A DNA stretch of 64,000 nt from Shewanella sp. MR-4 (GCF_000014685.1 NC_008321.1:1857001-1921000); one strand, 5' to 3'. Counted from the first letter of the stretch, positions 49,641 through 58,656 are shown. Made by a program: numbers and translations. The notes: generated from the sequence alone by a model not told the origin.

Positions 49641-51764
49641 ATGCGTATGTCCATTGTTGCATTAAGTATCACGGCGGCCTTATTGGCTGGCTGTGGTAGC
49701 GATGATAAGAAGGCTCCGGCACCTGTGCCTAAAGTGAATACCGCCCCAACGACGGCGGATATGACTGTGGATGTGTCGCAGTCGATTCTTTTTACTGGAA
49801 AACTGGAAGCGAGTGATGCCGAAGGCGGTCTGACCTATTCATTGGTTGATCCGGCCGATCTTAAATTGGGCACCTTTACGCTAGTCAATAAGAGCACGGG
49901 TGAATTTACCTATGCCTCCGATGCCTCTGAAGGCACTGAAGTGGTTCGCTTTAAAGTGTCCGACGGCCAATTACAGGCTGAAGCCAATCTGACAATCAAT
50001 ATCAAGCATGGGGATCCACTCTTTACCTACCAATGGCATTTAAAAAACACCGGACAGAATGCCTTTGCGGCTCACCGCGGTGTTGCCGGTGAAGATATGA
50101 ATGTGAGCGGTGCTATGTCTGCTCAAGCCATGGGACAGGACATTACCGTTGCCGTGGTGGACGATGGTTTAGAGATTGCACACCCAGACTTGATGAACAA
50201 CACGGTCAATGGTGGTTCTTATAATTTGATTACCGGCACAGTTGACCCAACACCTTTCTCGGGTAAGTCGGGCCACGGTACTGCCGTTGGTGGGATTATT
50301 GCGGCCGAAGGCTGGAATGGTATCGGCGGTCGTGGTGTTGCGCCCAAGGCTAAGTTGATCGGCTTTAACTTTTTAGATCAAGACCCAACGGGTAAAGTCG
50401 AGAACGTTCAAACATTTGAAAACTTTGCTAAATCACATGGTGCCAGTGCCTATAGTGATAGCGCGCGAGTCTTTAACCAAAGTTATGGTTACAGCGTTCC
50501 ATTCCCTGATGTGTTTGATGAGGATGAAACCGAAGTTTATCAAGATATTGCAACCCAAAGCTTCGATGGTAAAGGCAGTATTTTCGTTAAATCTGCGGGT
50601 AACGGCTATAACTACTATCGTTTTCGTACCTTCTGGCTGCCTGGAGATTACTTCACTGCAACGGCGGGAAATCCTGCTAACCATGGCTTACCTTTCCATA
50701 ACTCCAACATGTCCTCTGACAATGCTAACGTTTATAACTTAGTGGTCAGCGCAATTAACGCTAAGGGCGAGCTTTCTAGCTACTCATCGGTGGGCTCGAA
50801 CATTTTCGTCACTGCACCGGGTGGTGAATATGGTGATGACAATCCAGCGATTGTGACCACCGACCGTATGGGATGTGAGAATGGTTACGCGATTGCCGAA
50901 GACAGACCAAGCACGCCATTCCACGGTGGTTTGAACCCATTAAACTCTAACTGTGACTACACATCGACCATGAACGGCACCTCGTCTGCGGCGCCAAATA
51001 CCTCGGGTGCAGTGGCGGTGATCATGAGTGCGAATCCAGATCTTTCTTGGCGTGATGTTCGCTATATTCTTGCCAAGACGGCAACCAAAGTGGATACGGA
51101 TATTGCGCCTAAAACAGTGACCATAGGTGAGGGTGAAGCCGCTCCAGTGTATACGGCTATCCCAGGCTGGTTGCAGAACGCAGCCGGGTTCTCTTTCCAT
51201 AACCTCTATGGTTTTGGTCGAGTGGATCTTACCGAAGCCGTTAGACTGGCTAAATCCTATGCCGAAGATTTAGGCGACTATGTGGTTACTGAGTGGCAAG
51301 CAAGCCCTGCGCTCACTAAGGCTATCCCCGATGCGGATGTTAACGGTGTGACTGATACCCAAGTGGTTGCAGACGATTTAGTGATTGAAGCCGTGCAAAT
51401 TGAGCTGACGGCCGACCACCTGCGTCTACCGGATTTAGCGGTCGAGCTGATTTCGCCGGCTGGCACTAAGAGTGTGTTGATGACACCTTATAACGGTTTA
51501 GTTTACCAAGGTGTCATGGATAAAAATGACCCCAAAGATCTCGTTACTGGCTACGATGCAACACCTATGTTGTCGAATGCCTTCTATGGCGAATCATCAA
51601 AAGGTGAATGGACAATCAAGCTGATTGATGTGAATAGCGGTAGCTATTCCTTTATCAAGTTTGATAAAGGCACTACACCAATTGCTATCCCTAACGAAGC
51701 CGATGGCAAGCTGAAAGGTTGGTCAATTCGTTTCCATGGTCATGCTGCCAAGTCTGCATCTTAA
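49641..51764 (+). CDS. Kexin-like subtilase lipoprotein with P-domain (ASP-like)
   Basis: Surface-directed serine protease of the S8 kexin/proprotein-convertase type. In the 710-residue reading from 49632 the features are lipobox LAGC with Cys21; a cadherin-like domain (about 37-125); catalytic Asp177 (VAVVDDGLEIAHPDL), His215 (GHGTAVGG), Asn324 (SAGN) and Ser451 (NGTSSAAP); and a C-terminal P-domain (about 560-700). I prefer the ATG at 49641: AAGGA lies 9 bases before it but touches the ATG at 49632. It lacks an N-terminal prodomain, and a propeptide-like gene begins 10 bases after its stop. It resembles Aeromonas sobria serine protease ASP, which needs the downstream ORF2 chaperone. Confidence 0.88.
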   Translation: MRMSIVALSITAALLAGCGSDDKKAPAPVPKVNTAPTTADMTVDVSQSILFTGKLEASDAEGGLTYSLVDPADLKLGTFTLVNKSTGEFTYASDASEGTEVVRFKVSDGQLQAEANLTINIKHGDPLFTYQWHLKNTGQNAFAAHRGVAGEDMNVSGAMSAQAMGQDITVAVVDDGLEIAHPDLMNNTVNGGSYNLITGTVDPTPFSGKSGHGTAVGGIIAAEGWNGIGGRGVAPKAKLIGFNFLDQDPTGKVENVQTFENFAKSHGASAYSDSARVFNQSYGYSVPFPDVFDEDETEVYQDIATQSFDGKGSIFVKSAGNGYNYYRFRTFWLPGDYFTATAGNPANHGLPFHNSNMSSDNANVYNLVVSAINAKGELSSYSSVGSNIFVTAPGGEYGDDNPAIVTTDRMGCENGYAIAEDRPSTPFHGGLNPLNSNCDYTSTMNGTSSAAPNTSGAVAVIMSANPDLSWRDVRYILAKTATKVDTDIAPKTVTIGEGEAAPVYTAIPGWLQNAAGFSFHNLYGFGRVDLTEAVRLAKSYAEDLGDYVVTEWQASPALTKAIPDADVNGVTDTQVVADDLVIEAVQIELTADHLRLPDLAVELISPAGTKSVLMTPYNGLVYQGVMDKNDPKDLVTGYDATPMLSNAFYGESSKGEWTIKLIDVNSGSYSFIKFDKGTTPIAIPNEADGKLKGWSIRFHGHAAKSAS

Positions 51765-51774
51765 GGAGTAATCA

Positions 51775-52233
51775 ATGAAAGCGTTAAATTTATCGTTAGT
51801 GGCTGTGGCCCTTTCACTGTCGGTGCAGGCGATGGCACATGACAAAGTCGATTTTTCAGAAGCACAAGCTGAGACTAAAGGAATGAGCCGTGCTGAGTTT
51901 TTAGGTTTGGATACTCCTTACTTTGTAAAAACTGAGTCAGGGGTTAAGCAGGCTAAACAGTTGGTCAAAGGGCAAAAAGTGGTAACCCAATCGGGTAAGG
52001 CCTTTGCCGAAATGACTGGTAAATTAGTGGTTAAGCTAAAGCCTGGTGTGTCGGCTGCCGATTTTGCTAAGGCCCATGGCCTAAAAGTAGCTTGGCAAAA
52101 TAACAATAACTTATTGTTGCTTGCTGCCGAAGAGGGCACAGATCTGCTCGGTTTAATCCAAGCGGTTAAAGCCTCGCCTGAGGTTGAGCGCGCCAAACTT
52201 GACCGCGCACTCGCCAAGCAAGAAATCCAATAA
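51775..52233 (+). CDS. Exported propeptide-like chaperone/inhibitor of the adjacent protease (ORF2-like)
   Basis: A 152-residue exported protein with a signal peptide (cleaved after about residue 21, SVQAMA). Its C-terminal half (about 82-150: GKLVVKLKPGVSAADFAKAH...LLLLAAEEGTDLLGLIQAV...SPEVERAKLD) has the pattern of subtilase prodomains (fervidolysin/I9-type). AAGGAG stands 5 bases before the ATG, and the gene starts 10 bases after the protease stop, so the two are one operon. In Aeromonas a separate ORF2 protein encoded just after asp acts as external folding chaperone and keeps the protease inactive in the periplasm. The same role is inferred here. A terminator follows. Confidence 0.8.
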   Translation: MKALNLSLVAVALSLSVQAMAHDKVDFSEAQAETKGMSRAEFLGLDTPYFVKTESGVKQAKQLVKGQKVVTQSGKAFAEMTGKLVVKLKPGVSAADFAKAHGLKVAWQNNNNLLLLAAEEGTDLLGLIQAVKASPEVERAKLDRALAKQEIQ

Positions 52234-52258
52234 TCATCTTGTTAGGTTAACATTGCAT

Positions 52259-52282
52259 AAAGGGCCGCAAGGCCCTTTATTA
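52259..52282 (+). terminator. Terminator of the protease-chaperone operon
   Basis: AAAGGGCC (52259-52266) pairs with GGCCCTTT (52271-52278) around a GCAA tetraloop, followed by ATTATT. It lies 26 bases after the stop codon. Confidence 0.85.
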
Positions 52283-52513
52283 TTGTGGTGGTCTGCTCAA
52301 TAGCAGTGATAAAAGTGGGCAAGTTGAGATAAAAACTGTGGATAGTTAACTGCTTAATAGTAAATCTTGTGGTCCCAGGTGGGCTTGGTGATTACAATCT
52401 GCTCTTAAGGCTTATGTTTTTAGTGACTGCAGCCAATACCTTGCGGCTGAAGACAACGCACCTCAAACACCTAACTTAAACTCTTAAATCAAGCTCCTAA
52501 CTACAACACCTAT

Positions 52514-53224
52514 ATGAACTACTGGAATAGCGATAACTTTGAAGGATTAAAGGCGATAGGGACTCAGTATTCGGCCCGGAAGGGGTATGAACTTTTTGGT
52601 CAATATTGCCTGCAAAAAGAACAAGGACTAAAGAAGCAAGCGATTGCGACGGTAAACCAATTCGTGTCGCACTGTAAGAGCCTGTCCTTGGCAGATCAGA
52701 GGCACATCGCAGAGGAGCTATCCTCCTTAGGCTTTTGGCACCGTGAAACACACCAGTTACTGGCTTATCCGCTCATAGTTCTACTAAAAGGCGTGCTGAC
52801 CCAATGGATGTTAGATGAGCCCAACAATCTCATCCCCCACAAATGGTTAGGCTTTATTGCTGGGGATGCCGATTTCTATGAAAGGGCGTTAGTGCTCGAG
52901 CCTACCGATGAAATTTGTCTCACTCAAGTCGCGTTGTCTCATTTAAACAGTGTCGATTTTCAGACCCACCATCTATCGGAATCGGTGTTGCTGGGTGATA
53001 TATCACGGGCAAAAGACTCGCTAGCGTTAGCACAAGCATTAATCACGCGATTACCGACGATTGAGCGTAAATCAAGGCTGCAAAACAGGCATGATTATTA
53101 CCTGTCGATGGTTAATTGCTGGGAGGAGTATTCCACTCTTGCTGGGGATGAGCCTTTTCCAGATTGGTGCGCCGCCAAAGGCGAACAGTTTGATTTTTGG
53201 TCCATTATTTATTATCAACGCTGA
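52514..53224 (+). CDS. Unrecognised 236-residue cytoplasmic protein
   Basis: I do not recognise this protein. It is mostly helical, with no signal peptide or membrane helix, and has many Trp, Tyr and His residues (e.g. LGFWHRETHQLL, PHKWLGFIAG, FYERALVLEPTDEICLTQVALSHLN). The last stretch recalls a single TPR-like helix pair. The initiation region lacks a strong ribosome-binding sequence. It is not obviously linked to its neighbours. Confidence 0.55.
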   Translation: MNYWNSDNFEGLKAIGTQYSARKGYELFGQYCLQKEQGLKKQAIATVNQFVSHCKSLSLADQRHIAEELSSLGFWHRETHQLLAYPLIVLLKGVLTQWMLDEPNNLIPHKWLGFIAGDADFYERALVLEPTDEICLTQVALSHLNSVDFQTHHLSESVLLGDISRAKDSLALAQALITRLPTIERKSRLQNRHDYYLSMVNCWEEYSTLAGDEPFPDWCAAKGEQFDFWSIIYYQR

Positions 53225-53379
53225 GCGAATGTATTCGCCGTGTAGGCACGACTGAGCGTGATTTGGGACAAATTAGGTCACAACGACCGCAGATGACAGG
53301 TTTGTCGTTAAACTTGAAATAGCCGCAGTGTTTGGTAACTTGGAATAAAGCTGTTAGTACAATTCAGTGGAGTGAAGCT

Positions 53380-53697
53380 ATGCAACAAAGCCCAACTATG
53401 CAAGAAAACCTAATCAGATCTGCTATCGTGACGGCGCAAGATGGTGTGGCGCGAGCCGATGGCCAGTTAACTGTCACCGAGCAGATGGTTTGTTTTTCTC
53501 CCTACAATAAAACCTTAGGACTTGGGCCATATCAGCTGCAAAGAAAGGATATCGCCAAGGTTGAATCCTGTTGGGGTAAGGGCGGAGGCATTTTACCTGT
53601 AACTTCTGATGCGATAAAAATCACCTTGGATGATGGCAGTGTGTATCAATTTATTTTGGCCAGCCCCCAGGAGTGGTTGAATCTGCTTAGTCATTAG
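53380..53697 (+). CDS. Small beta-rich (GRAM/PH-like) protein, unknown function
   Basis: A 105-residue cytoplasmic protein from the ATG at 53380, which follows GTGGAGTGAAGCT; an in-frame start at 53332 would add 16 residues. The alternating strand pattern (ADGQLTVTEQMVCFSPYNK...LGPYQLQRKDIAKVESCWGKGGGILPVTSDAIKITLDDGSVYQFILASPQEWLNLL) with a final helix is like bacterial PH/GRAM-type folds. Function is unknown. It lies downstream of the 236-residue protein on the same strand, with a 155-base gap. Confidence 0.55.
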   Translation: MQQSPTMQENLIRSAIVTAQDGVARADGQLTVTEQMVCFSPYNKTLGLGPYQLQRKDIAKVESCWGKGGGILPVTSDAIKITLDDGSVYQFILASPQEWLNLLSH

Positions 53698-53774
53698 CTC
53701 TGCAACTGCTGGCTGATTAATGAGTGTCAAATTCAAACGACATATCTTGAGCTTGCGATACCTTGATAAATTGC

Positions 53775-54674
53775 TTAGACGCTTTGCTTTGCGGCTAATT
53801 GGACTAAGTTTTCCCATAGCGCTTGTGCCACAGGTCCTAAGGGCGAGTGGGGCGGGCGCATCACATAGTAATCGAGTTGGATAAGGTTTTGCCTTTCTCG
53901 CATCTCCAGTGGCTGTAAACTTCCATCCGCAAGGGCTTGTTCCACCAAATAATATGGCAATTTTCCCCAGCCCATGCCGCTCTGGATCAGCATTTTCTTC
54001 GTATAAAAATCATTCACATACCAACGGCGTTGCCCTGCTTGAACGCCAAACTCGATATTGGCTGTGCCTGTGCCAGTATCTTGGATCACAATTTGGTACT
54101 CGTTCACCAATTCGCGCACATGGCTCAGGGTGGGATGCCGGCTCAGTAAGCGCGGTGAGGCCACATCTAAAAGATTGCCCGAAAACAAATAGGCCAGCTC
54201 AAAATGGCTTGAGCGTATCGGCTCAATGCCGCCTGCAGAAATCGCAATATCGGCTTCGCCCTGATTTAAAGCCTCGAGTGCCCCGGTTAAATATTCTTGT
54301 TTTAGAATGATTTGTGTGTGTGGGAACTCATTTTGCGTTTGCTCCAGCATCGGCAATATGCGAGCAAGATTAAAGGAGGCCTCAAAGGCTAAGGTGATGC
54401 TGGCTTCGTTGCCTTTGGCTAAATGTTTGGCGACTTGCCGCATCTCCTGGGCTTCGTTCAGTACCCGCTGGGCATATTGCAGCAACTTTCGTCCCTCTTG
54501 GGTGAGGGCTAATCGATAACCTTGGCGGTCGAACAGTATTAAATCCAACTGGGATTCTAGCTGTTTAATGCTCTGACTGATCGCGGGCTGTGTCTTATGA
54601 AGTTTGTCACTGGCGGCTTTTAGCGAGCCAGCGAGGGCGACGGTATTGAACATCAGCAACTGTTCTAAGGTCAT
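53775..54674 (-). CDS. LysR-family transcriptional regulator
   Basis: A 299-residue LysR-type regulator with the N-terminal helix-turn-helix (LEQLLMFNTVALAGSLKAASDKLHKTQPAISQSIKQLESQLDLILFDRQGYRLALTQEG) and a periplasmic-binding-like effector domain. The upstream in-frame start at 54692 is a TTG; I prefer the ATG at 54674, which is the usual family beginning. It is divergent from a DoxX-like and a LigB-type gene 200 bases away, so it probably controls them. Inducer unknown. Confidence 0.85.
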   Translation of the reverse strand: MTLEQLLMFNTVALAGSLKAASDKLHKTQPAISQSIKQLESQLDLILFDRQGYRLALTQEGRKLLQYAQRVLNEAQEMRQVAKHLAKGNEASITLAFEASFNLARILPMLEQTQNEFPHTQIILKQEYLTGALEALNQGEADIAISAGGIEPIRSSHFELAYLFSGNLLDVASPRLLSRHPTLSHVRELVNEYQIVIQDTGTGTANIEFGVQAGQRRWYVNDFYTKKMLIQSGMGWGKLPYYLVEQALADGSLQPLEMRERQNLIQLDYYVMRPPHSPLGPVAQALWENLVQLAAKQSV

Positions 54675-54875
54675 GGCAAGACTCTTAAACAAATAAAGAA
54701 TTATTTTAGGAGATGTTAGATATTATTCCATATTTATTTATTTTTTGTGGGCGCATAATTCCGCCTTATGACAGTAGTGGGCTCAAAATGAGTCCACTAC
54801 TTTGCGTTTAGGGCGCCGTTTAGCGAGCAATTAAGGCTGGGCTTGGTGCTAATAATAAAGAGTAATGAGGTAGTT

Positions 54876-55355
54876 ATGTCGATCAATCAATTATGTTTAG
54901 CCAAAGGCAACCAAGAGAAAACTGCGGCCGAGACTGACCCTCAAAAACTTTTTGTCTGTGCTAATACCTTAAATCGTGCGGCGGTGGTGGTGACATTAGC
55001 GCTGAGCATAGTGTTTTTCGTTTCGGGTATGGGCAAGTTACTCAGCGTGCCGTTTTTCCATGTGCCCTTTAGCGTCATGAACTTACCCACGGGCTTTGGC
55101 TACTTTATTGGTGTGATCGAAGTGCTGGGCGCCCTTGGCATCGGCTGGCGCGAATATCGGGTCGTGTCAGCAACAGTATTACTGTCGGTAATGATGGGGG
55201 CCATTTATTATCACTTTAATTATGAAACGACTCTGAGTGCGTTGCCTGCATTGTCTTTATCTGCGCTGTTGTTTTTAATTATTAAGCTCGATGAAACCGT
55301 CAATAAATTAGTGCGTTTTCAACGTCAGCTGGTGGATATGAAAGCGATTTTCTGA
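54876..55355 (+). CDS. DoxX-like membrane protein
   Basis: A 159-residue membrane protein from MSINQLCLAKG (ATG at 54876, preceded by TGAGG at a good distance). Four hydrophobic helices follow a soluble N-terminal part of about 35 residues: NRAAVVVTLALSIVFFVSGMGKL, then GFGYFIGVIEVLGALGIG, ATVLLSVMMGAIYYH and LPALSLSALLFLIIKLD. The FxxSGxGKL in helix 1 and the IGVIEVLGALGI in helix 2 are typical of the DoxX/YphA superfamily, whose members are linked to redox or quinone functions. It is probably co-transcribed with the dioxygenase 70 bases downstream. Confidence 0.72.
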   Translation: MSINQLCLAKGNQEKTAAETDPQKLFVCANTLNRAAVVVTLALSIVFFVSGMGKLLSVPFFHVPFSVMNLPTGFGYFIGVIEVLGALGIGWREYRVVSATVLLSVMMGAIYYHFNYETTLSALPALSLSALLFLIIKLDETVNKLVRFQRQLVDMKAIF

Positions 55356-55425
55356 CCGTTGCCACAACGCTGGCAAGTTACGATTTACAAGTCACAACTA
55401 ACGGTTTCATCAAGAGAAGTTAACT

Positions 55426-56235
55426 ATGACGCACGCGAATACCAGTTTAATGCCAGTGTTATTTGTTCCCCATGGTGGCGGGCATTTACCGCTACTCAAT
55501 GATGCAAATCATCGGGAGTTAAGGGCATTTTTATCCAAGGTTTCAGATACTATCCCGACCCCCAAGGCCATTGTATTAGTGACCGCCCACTGGGAAGAGG
55601 CGCAGGTGACACTGTCTAGCCATCCCCATCCTGGCATGCTGTTCGACTATTATGGCTTTCCTCCTGAGGCCTATACGCTTTCTTATCCCGCGCCCGGTGA
55701 GCCGCAACTCGCCGAAACCATTGCCGATTTACTCAAGGCGAGTGGAATCGAGGTGCGACTCGACAATCAGCGAGCCTTCGATCATGGTACCTTTGTGCCA
55801 CTTAAGTTGATGTACCCTGAGGCGAATATTCCAGTTGTGCAAATGTCCTTAGTGCAGCATCTAGATCCGAGTGCCCATATTGCTATCGGCGAGGCCCTCG
55901 CGGTATTGCGCGCGCAAGGGGGGTTGATTGTGGGGTCTGGCATGTCGTTTCACAATATGCGCGCGTTTTTCTCCAGCGATCCTAAGGTGTTGCCTCGCAG
56001 CCAAGGGTTTGATACTTGGTTAACCGATGTGGTGACATCAGGCGATAGCCACGCCAAGGCACAATTAATTGATTGGCAATCGGCGCCGGAGGCACGTTTT
56101 AGCCACCCAAGGGAAGAGCACTTAATTCCTTTGCATGTGTGTTTTGGGGCGGCGCATTTGCAGACGCCAAAAGCCACACATCAATTTAGTGGCCTGTTAT
56201 TTAACACAGCAATATCGGGTTACCTCTGGTCCTAA
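55426..56235 (+). CDS. LigB-family extradiol dioxygenase (YgiD/DODA-like)
   Basis: A 269-residue class III extradiol dioxygenase related to 4,5-DOPA dioxygenase and E. coli YgiD. Probable metal and catalytic histidines are in LFVPHGGGHLPLL, LVTAHWEEAQVTL, FDHGTFVPLKLMYP and GSGMSFHNM. The YGFPPEAYTLSYPAPG segment is diagnostic. AGAGAAG precedes the ATG. The substrate may be a catechol or quinone-derived compound. It forms a probable operon with the DoxX-like gene, under a divergent LysR regulator. A long hairpin terminator follows. Confidence 0.88.
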   Translation: MTHANTSLMPVLFVPHGGGHLPLLNDANHRELRAFLSKVSDTIPTPKAIVLVTAHWEEAQVTLSSHPHPGMLFDYYGFPPEAYTLSYPAPGEPQLAETIADLLKASGIEVRLDNQRAFDHGTFVPLKLMYPEANIPVVQMSLVQHLDPSAHIAIGEALAVLRAQGGLIVGSGMSFHNMRAFFSSDPKVLPRSQGFDTWLTDVVTSGDSHAKAQLIDWQSAPEARFSHPREEHLIPLHVCFGAAHLQTPKATHQFSGLLFNTAISGYLWS

Positions 56236-56250
56236 TCAGCCCCTAAAGCA

Positions 56251-56299
56251 AAAGGTTCGTCATGTTGCGTATTAAACGCATCGTGACGAACCTTTTTAT
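56251..56299 (+). terminator. Long hairpin terminator after the dioxygenase
   Basis: AAAGGTTCGTCA (56251-56262) pairs with TGACGAACCTTT (56284-56295), with an inner GCGT/ACGC stem, followed by TTATATTT. It lies 15 bases past the stop codon. Confidence 0.85.
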
Positions 56300-56388
56300 A
56301 TTTAAAGCCTTGTCTATTTTAACCTAGCCGCCTTGTGGGCTGGTTTTTCTCTCAACTCTGGGTAATCCCGAGACCTTGATATTCCCGT

Positions 56389-57264
56389 TTATGCGGTAAA
56401 CACCAGTCCCACGCTAAATAGGGTACTGAATATCATGGTGAGTTTTGCCGTGCGCCCTAACAGTGGATTGAGCGCTTCACCCGATACGGCATAGAAATCG
56501 CTGCTGAGTTTACGGGCGATAAGCAGGGATAAGCCCGCCAGCAGTACCGGTAAGCCCGGCAGAATGCCCAGTAAGAATCCTGCGATCACTAAACCAAAGG
56601 GCAAGTAAATTAAGGCTTGATACAAGACTTTGGCCTGCGCCTCGCCAATCCTCACCGCGAGCGTATGTTTGCCCGCTTGGGTGTCGGTGCGAATATCACG
56701 GGTGTTGTTGACCAACATAATGGCGGCGTTAAATAAACCAATGGCACAGCCAAGTAGCCAGGCATTCATATTGGTATCACCCGCCTGCAGATAATAACTG
56801 CCAACCACAGCCACTAAACCAAAAAACACAAAAGCGGCGACTTCACCTAGCCCGTGTGATGCCAAAGGATAGGGGCCGCCGCTGTAGCCGAGGGCGCCTA
56901 AAATGGCCGCCGCCGCTAAAATCGCAATCGGCCAGCCTCCGTGCCAAATCAAATACGAGCCTACGGTTAAAGCCAGCACTAAGCATAGGATCATCGCATT
57001 ACGTACTTTATGGGGGGGGATCATGCCACTCTGGGTGACGCGAACCGGGCCGAGCCGTTCGGCGGTATCGATGCCGTTTTTAAAGTCAAAGTAGTCATTG
57101 GCGAGGTTGACGGCGATCTGCAATAGGATGGCGCACAACATCGAGGTGGCGGCAATTAACCAGTTAAAACGCTCAAGGTGCAGTGCCAGAATATTACCGA
57201 TTAATAGGGGACCGATTGCCGCGGGTAAGGTGCGGGGCCTGATGGCTAAAATCCAAGGATTCAT
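56389..57264 (-). CDS. menA: 1,4-dihydroxy-2-naphthoate octaprenyltransferase
   Basis: An integral inner-membrane UbiA-type prenyltransferase that attaches the polyprenyl tail to 1,4-dihydroxy-2-naphthoate, making demethylmenaquinone. The 291-residue protein has the two Asp-rich motifs NLANDYFDFKNGIDTAERLGPVRVT and NNTRDIRTDTQAGKHTLAVRIG, and about eight to nine hydrophobic helices. The N-terminus MNPWILAIRPRTLPAAIGPLLIG is typical of MenA. Menaquinone is essential for anaerobic respiration in Shewanella. It is divergent from the SDR gene. Confidence 0.94.
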   Translation of the reverse strand: MNPWILAIRPRTLPAAIGPLLIGNILALHLERFNWLIAATSMLCAILLQIAVNLANDYFDFKNGIDTAERLGPVRVTQSGMIPPHKVRNAMILCLVLALTVGSYLIWHGGWPIAILAAAAILGALGYSGGPYPLASHGLGEVAAFVFFGLVAVVGSYYLQAGDTNMNAWLLGCAIGLFNAAIMLVNNTRDIRTDTQAGKHTLAVRIGEAQAKVLYQALIYLPFGLVIAGFLLGILPGLPVLLAGLSLLIARKLSSDFYAVSGEALNPLLGRTAKLTMIFSTLFSVGLVFTA

Positions 57265-57588
57265 GATGTCCAGTCGTTATCTAAGAAAAGAATTGGGTAG
57301 TGAACAGCGTCATAGCATAACAAGAATTTGGCTTAAAGTGAGCACTATCTAATACACGCATGTAATAGAGTTTGAATTGGCGCACAGATGTTTCGCTTTC
57401 AGGGGAAAGATTTGTCGCCAAGTTCAAAGAAAATCCACTATGCCTGTGTTTTTATATCCCCTGTGATCCACTGCCAAACATCGGTTAAGCCGATGAACTT
57501 CACCCCTATTTTTGCAATAACCAGAGCTGTGAGGTGAAAGGTTTAGTGTGGCGTTTAGCGTGAATGTCAATGATAAGGATACGATAGG
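57265..57588. promoter_or_regulatory. menA/SDR divergent intergenic region with a short palindrome
   Basis: The 324-base region contains CATCGG-TTAAG-CCGATG (57479-57495), a 6-bp palindrome about 95 bases before the SDR ATG. It may be an operator; no regulator is assigned. No gene is visible. Confidence 0.4.
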
Positions 57589-58542
57589 ATGCGTTTCGAT
57601 AATCGAGTGGCGTTGGTAACGGGAGCAGGCTCCGGGCTAGGGAGAGCCTATGCCATTATGTTGGCTGAGCGGGGCGCCAAACTGGTATTAGTTGACCAAC
57701 CTAAGGGAAGTCCATCCCAAGGCGAGGCATTGAGGGCAACTAGCTCTTCTAACTTAACTCATGCAACTAACGCAGAGCTGCAGCAAACCCATCAGGCCAT
57801 TTTAAAGCTTGGGGGAGAATGCCTGTATTTTGAAGTAGATGTTAGCCAGCAGGATGATGTCAAGGTGATGGTGAATCGTCTACAGCAAGATTGGCAACGC
57901 GTGGATATTTTGATCAATAACGCAGGGGTTTACGGCGCGTGCTCCTTCGAGCATATCCAACAAGCCGACTGGCAGCGACAGTTTCATGTGGATGTGAACG
58001 GCAGTTTTTATCTTACTCAGGCCCTGTGGCCGCTGATGAAGACCCATGGTTATGGCCGAATTTTGATGACCACGGGGGTGTCGGCGTTGTTTGGCGACTT
58101 ACATCAGGTTCCGTTCAGCGCTGCCAAGATGGCTCTCGTCGGTATGGTGAATAGCCTTTCCTTAGAGGGCGAGCAGTATAACATCCATATCAATAGCCTG
58201 TGCCCGCAGGCACTCACGGCCATGACCGATAAACACTTAGCCCCAGCGATTCAACCGCTTTTTTCCTTTGATACTGTCACGGCGACTATGGCATTTTTAG
58301 TCAGTGGTGCTGCGCCTAATGGCCAGCATCTGCTCGCGGGGGCGGGCAGTGTGAGTCATGGGATGTTTGCCGAATTTCAGTCCATCTATTTCAGTGAGGG
58401 GCTGTGTACACCTGATAAACTGGTCAAGTACTGGCCCGAGTTGCATTATGCCTTTCCGATTAATTTGCATACCTGCGGCGAAGATAAAGTGCTGGCTTGG
58501 TCAAAACAGAGTGCCCTTGAGCATCATATTAAAATTGAGTAG
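57589..58542 (+). CDS. Short-chain dehydrogenase-like protein, atypical active site
   Basis: A 317-residue member of the SDR superfamily with the cofactor motif VTGAGSGLGRAYAI and NNAGVYG. The catalytic tetrad is changed: the usual YxxxK is FSAAK (codons CCG TTC AGC GCT GCC AAG, around 58110-58130), so the catalytic tyrosine is Phe. The Ser is in TTGVSALFG. A C-terminal extension of about 60 residues is longer than usual. It may be inactive as an oxidoreductase or use another residue. AAGGAT and AGG precede the ATG. It is divergent from menA and followed by tesB, with a 114-base gap. Confidence 0.82.
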   Translation: MRFDNRVALVTGAGSGLGRAYAIMLAERGAKLVLVDQPKGSPSQGEALRATSSSNLTHATNAELQQTHQAILKLGGECLYFEVDVSQQDDVKVMVNRLQQDWQRVDILINNAGVYGACSFEHIQQADWQRQFHVDVNGSFYLTQALWPLMKTHGYGRILMTTGVSALFGDLHQVPFSAAKMALVGMVNSLSLEGEQYNIHINSLCPQALTAMTDKHLAPAIQPLFSFDTVTATMAFLVSGAAPNGQHLLAGAGSVSHGMFAEFQSIYFSEGLCTPDKLVKYWPELHYAFPINLHTCGEDKVLAWSKQSALEHHIKIE

Positions 58543-58656
58543 TGCTTTGGGCGTGCTGAAGCTACAAGATGCAATAAGCTATCGACTCTCTACTGGTCAG
58601 CCCTAGTCTAACTGAGTTACCCTTGGGCATTAGTTGCTAATTTTCAGTAGGATCCC

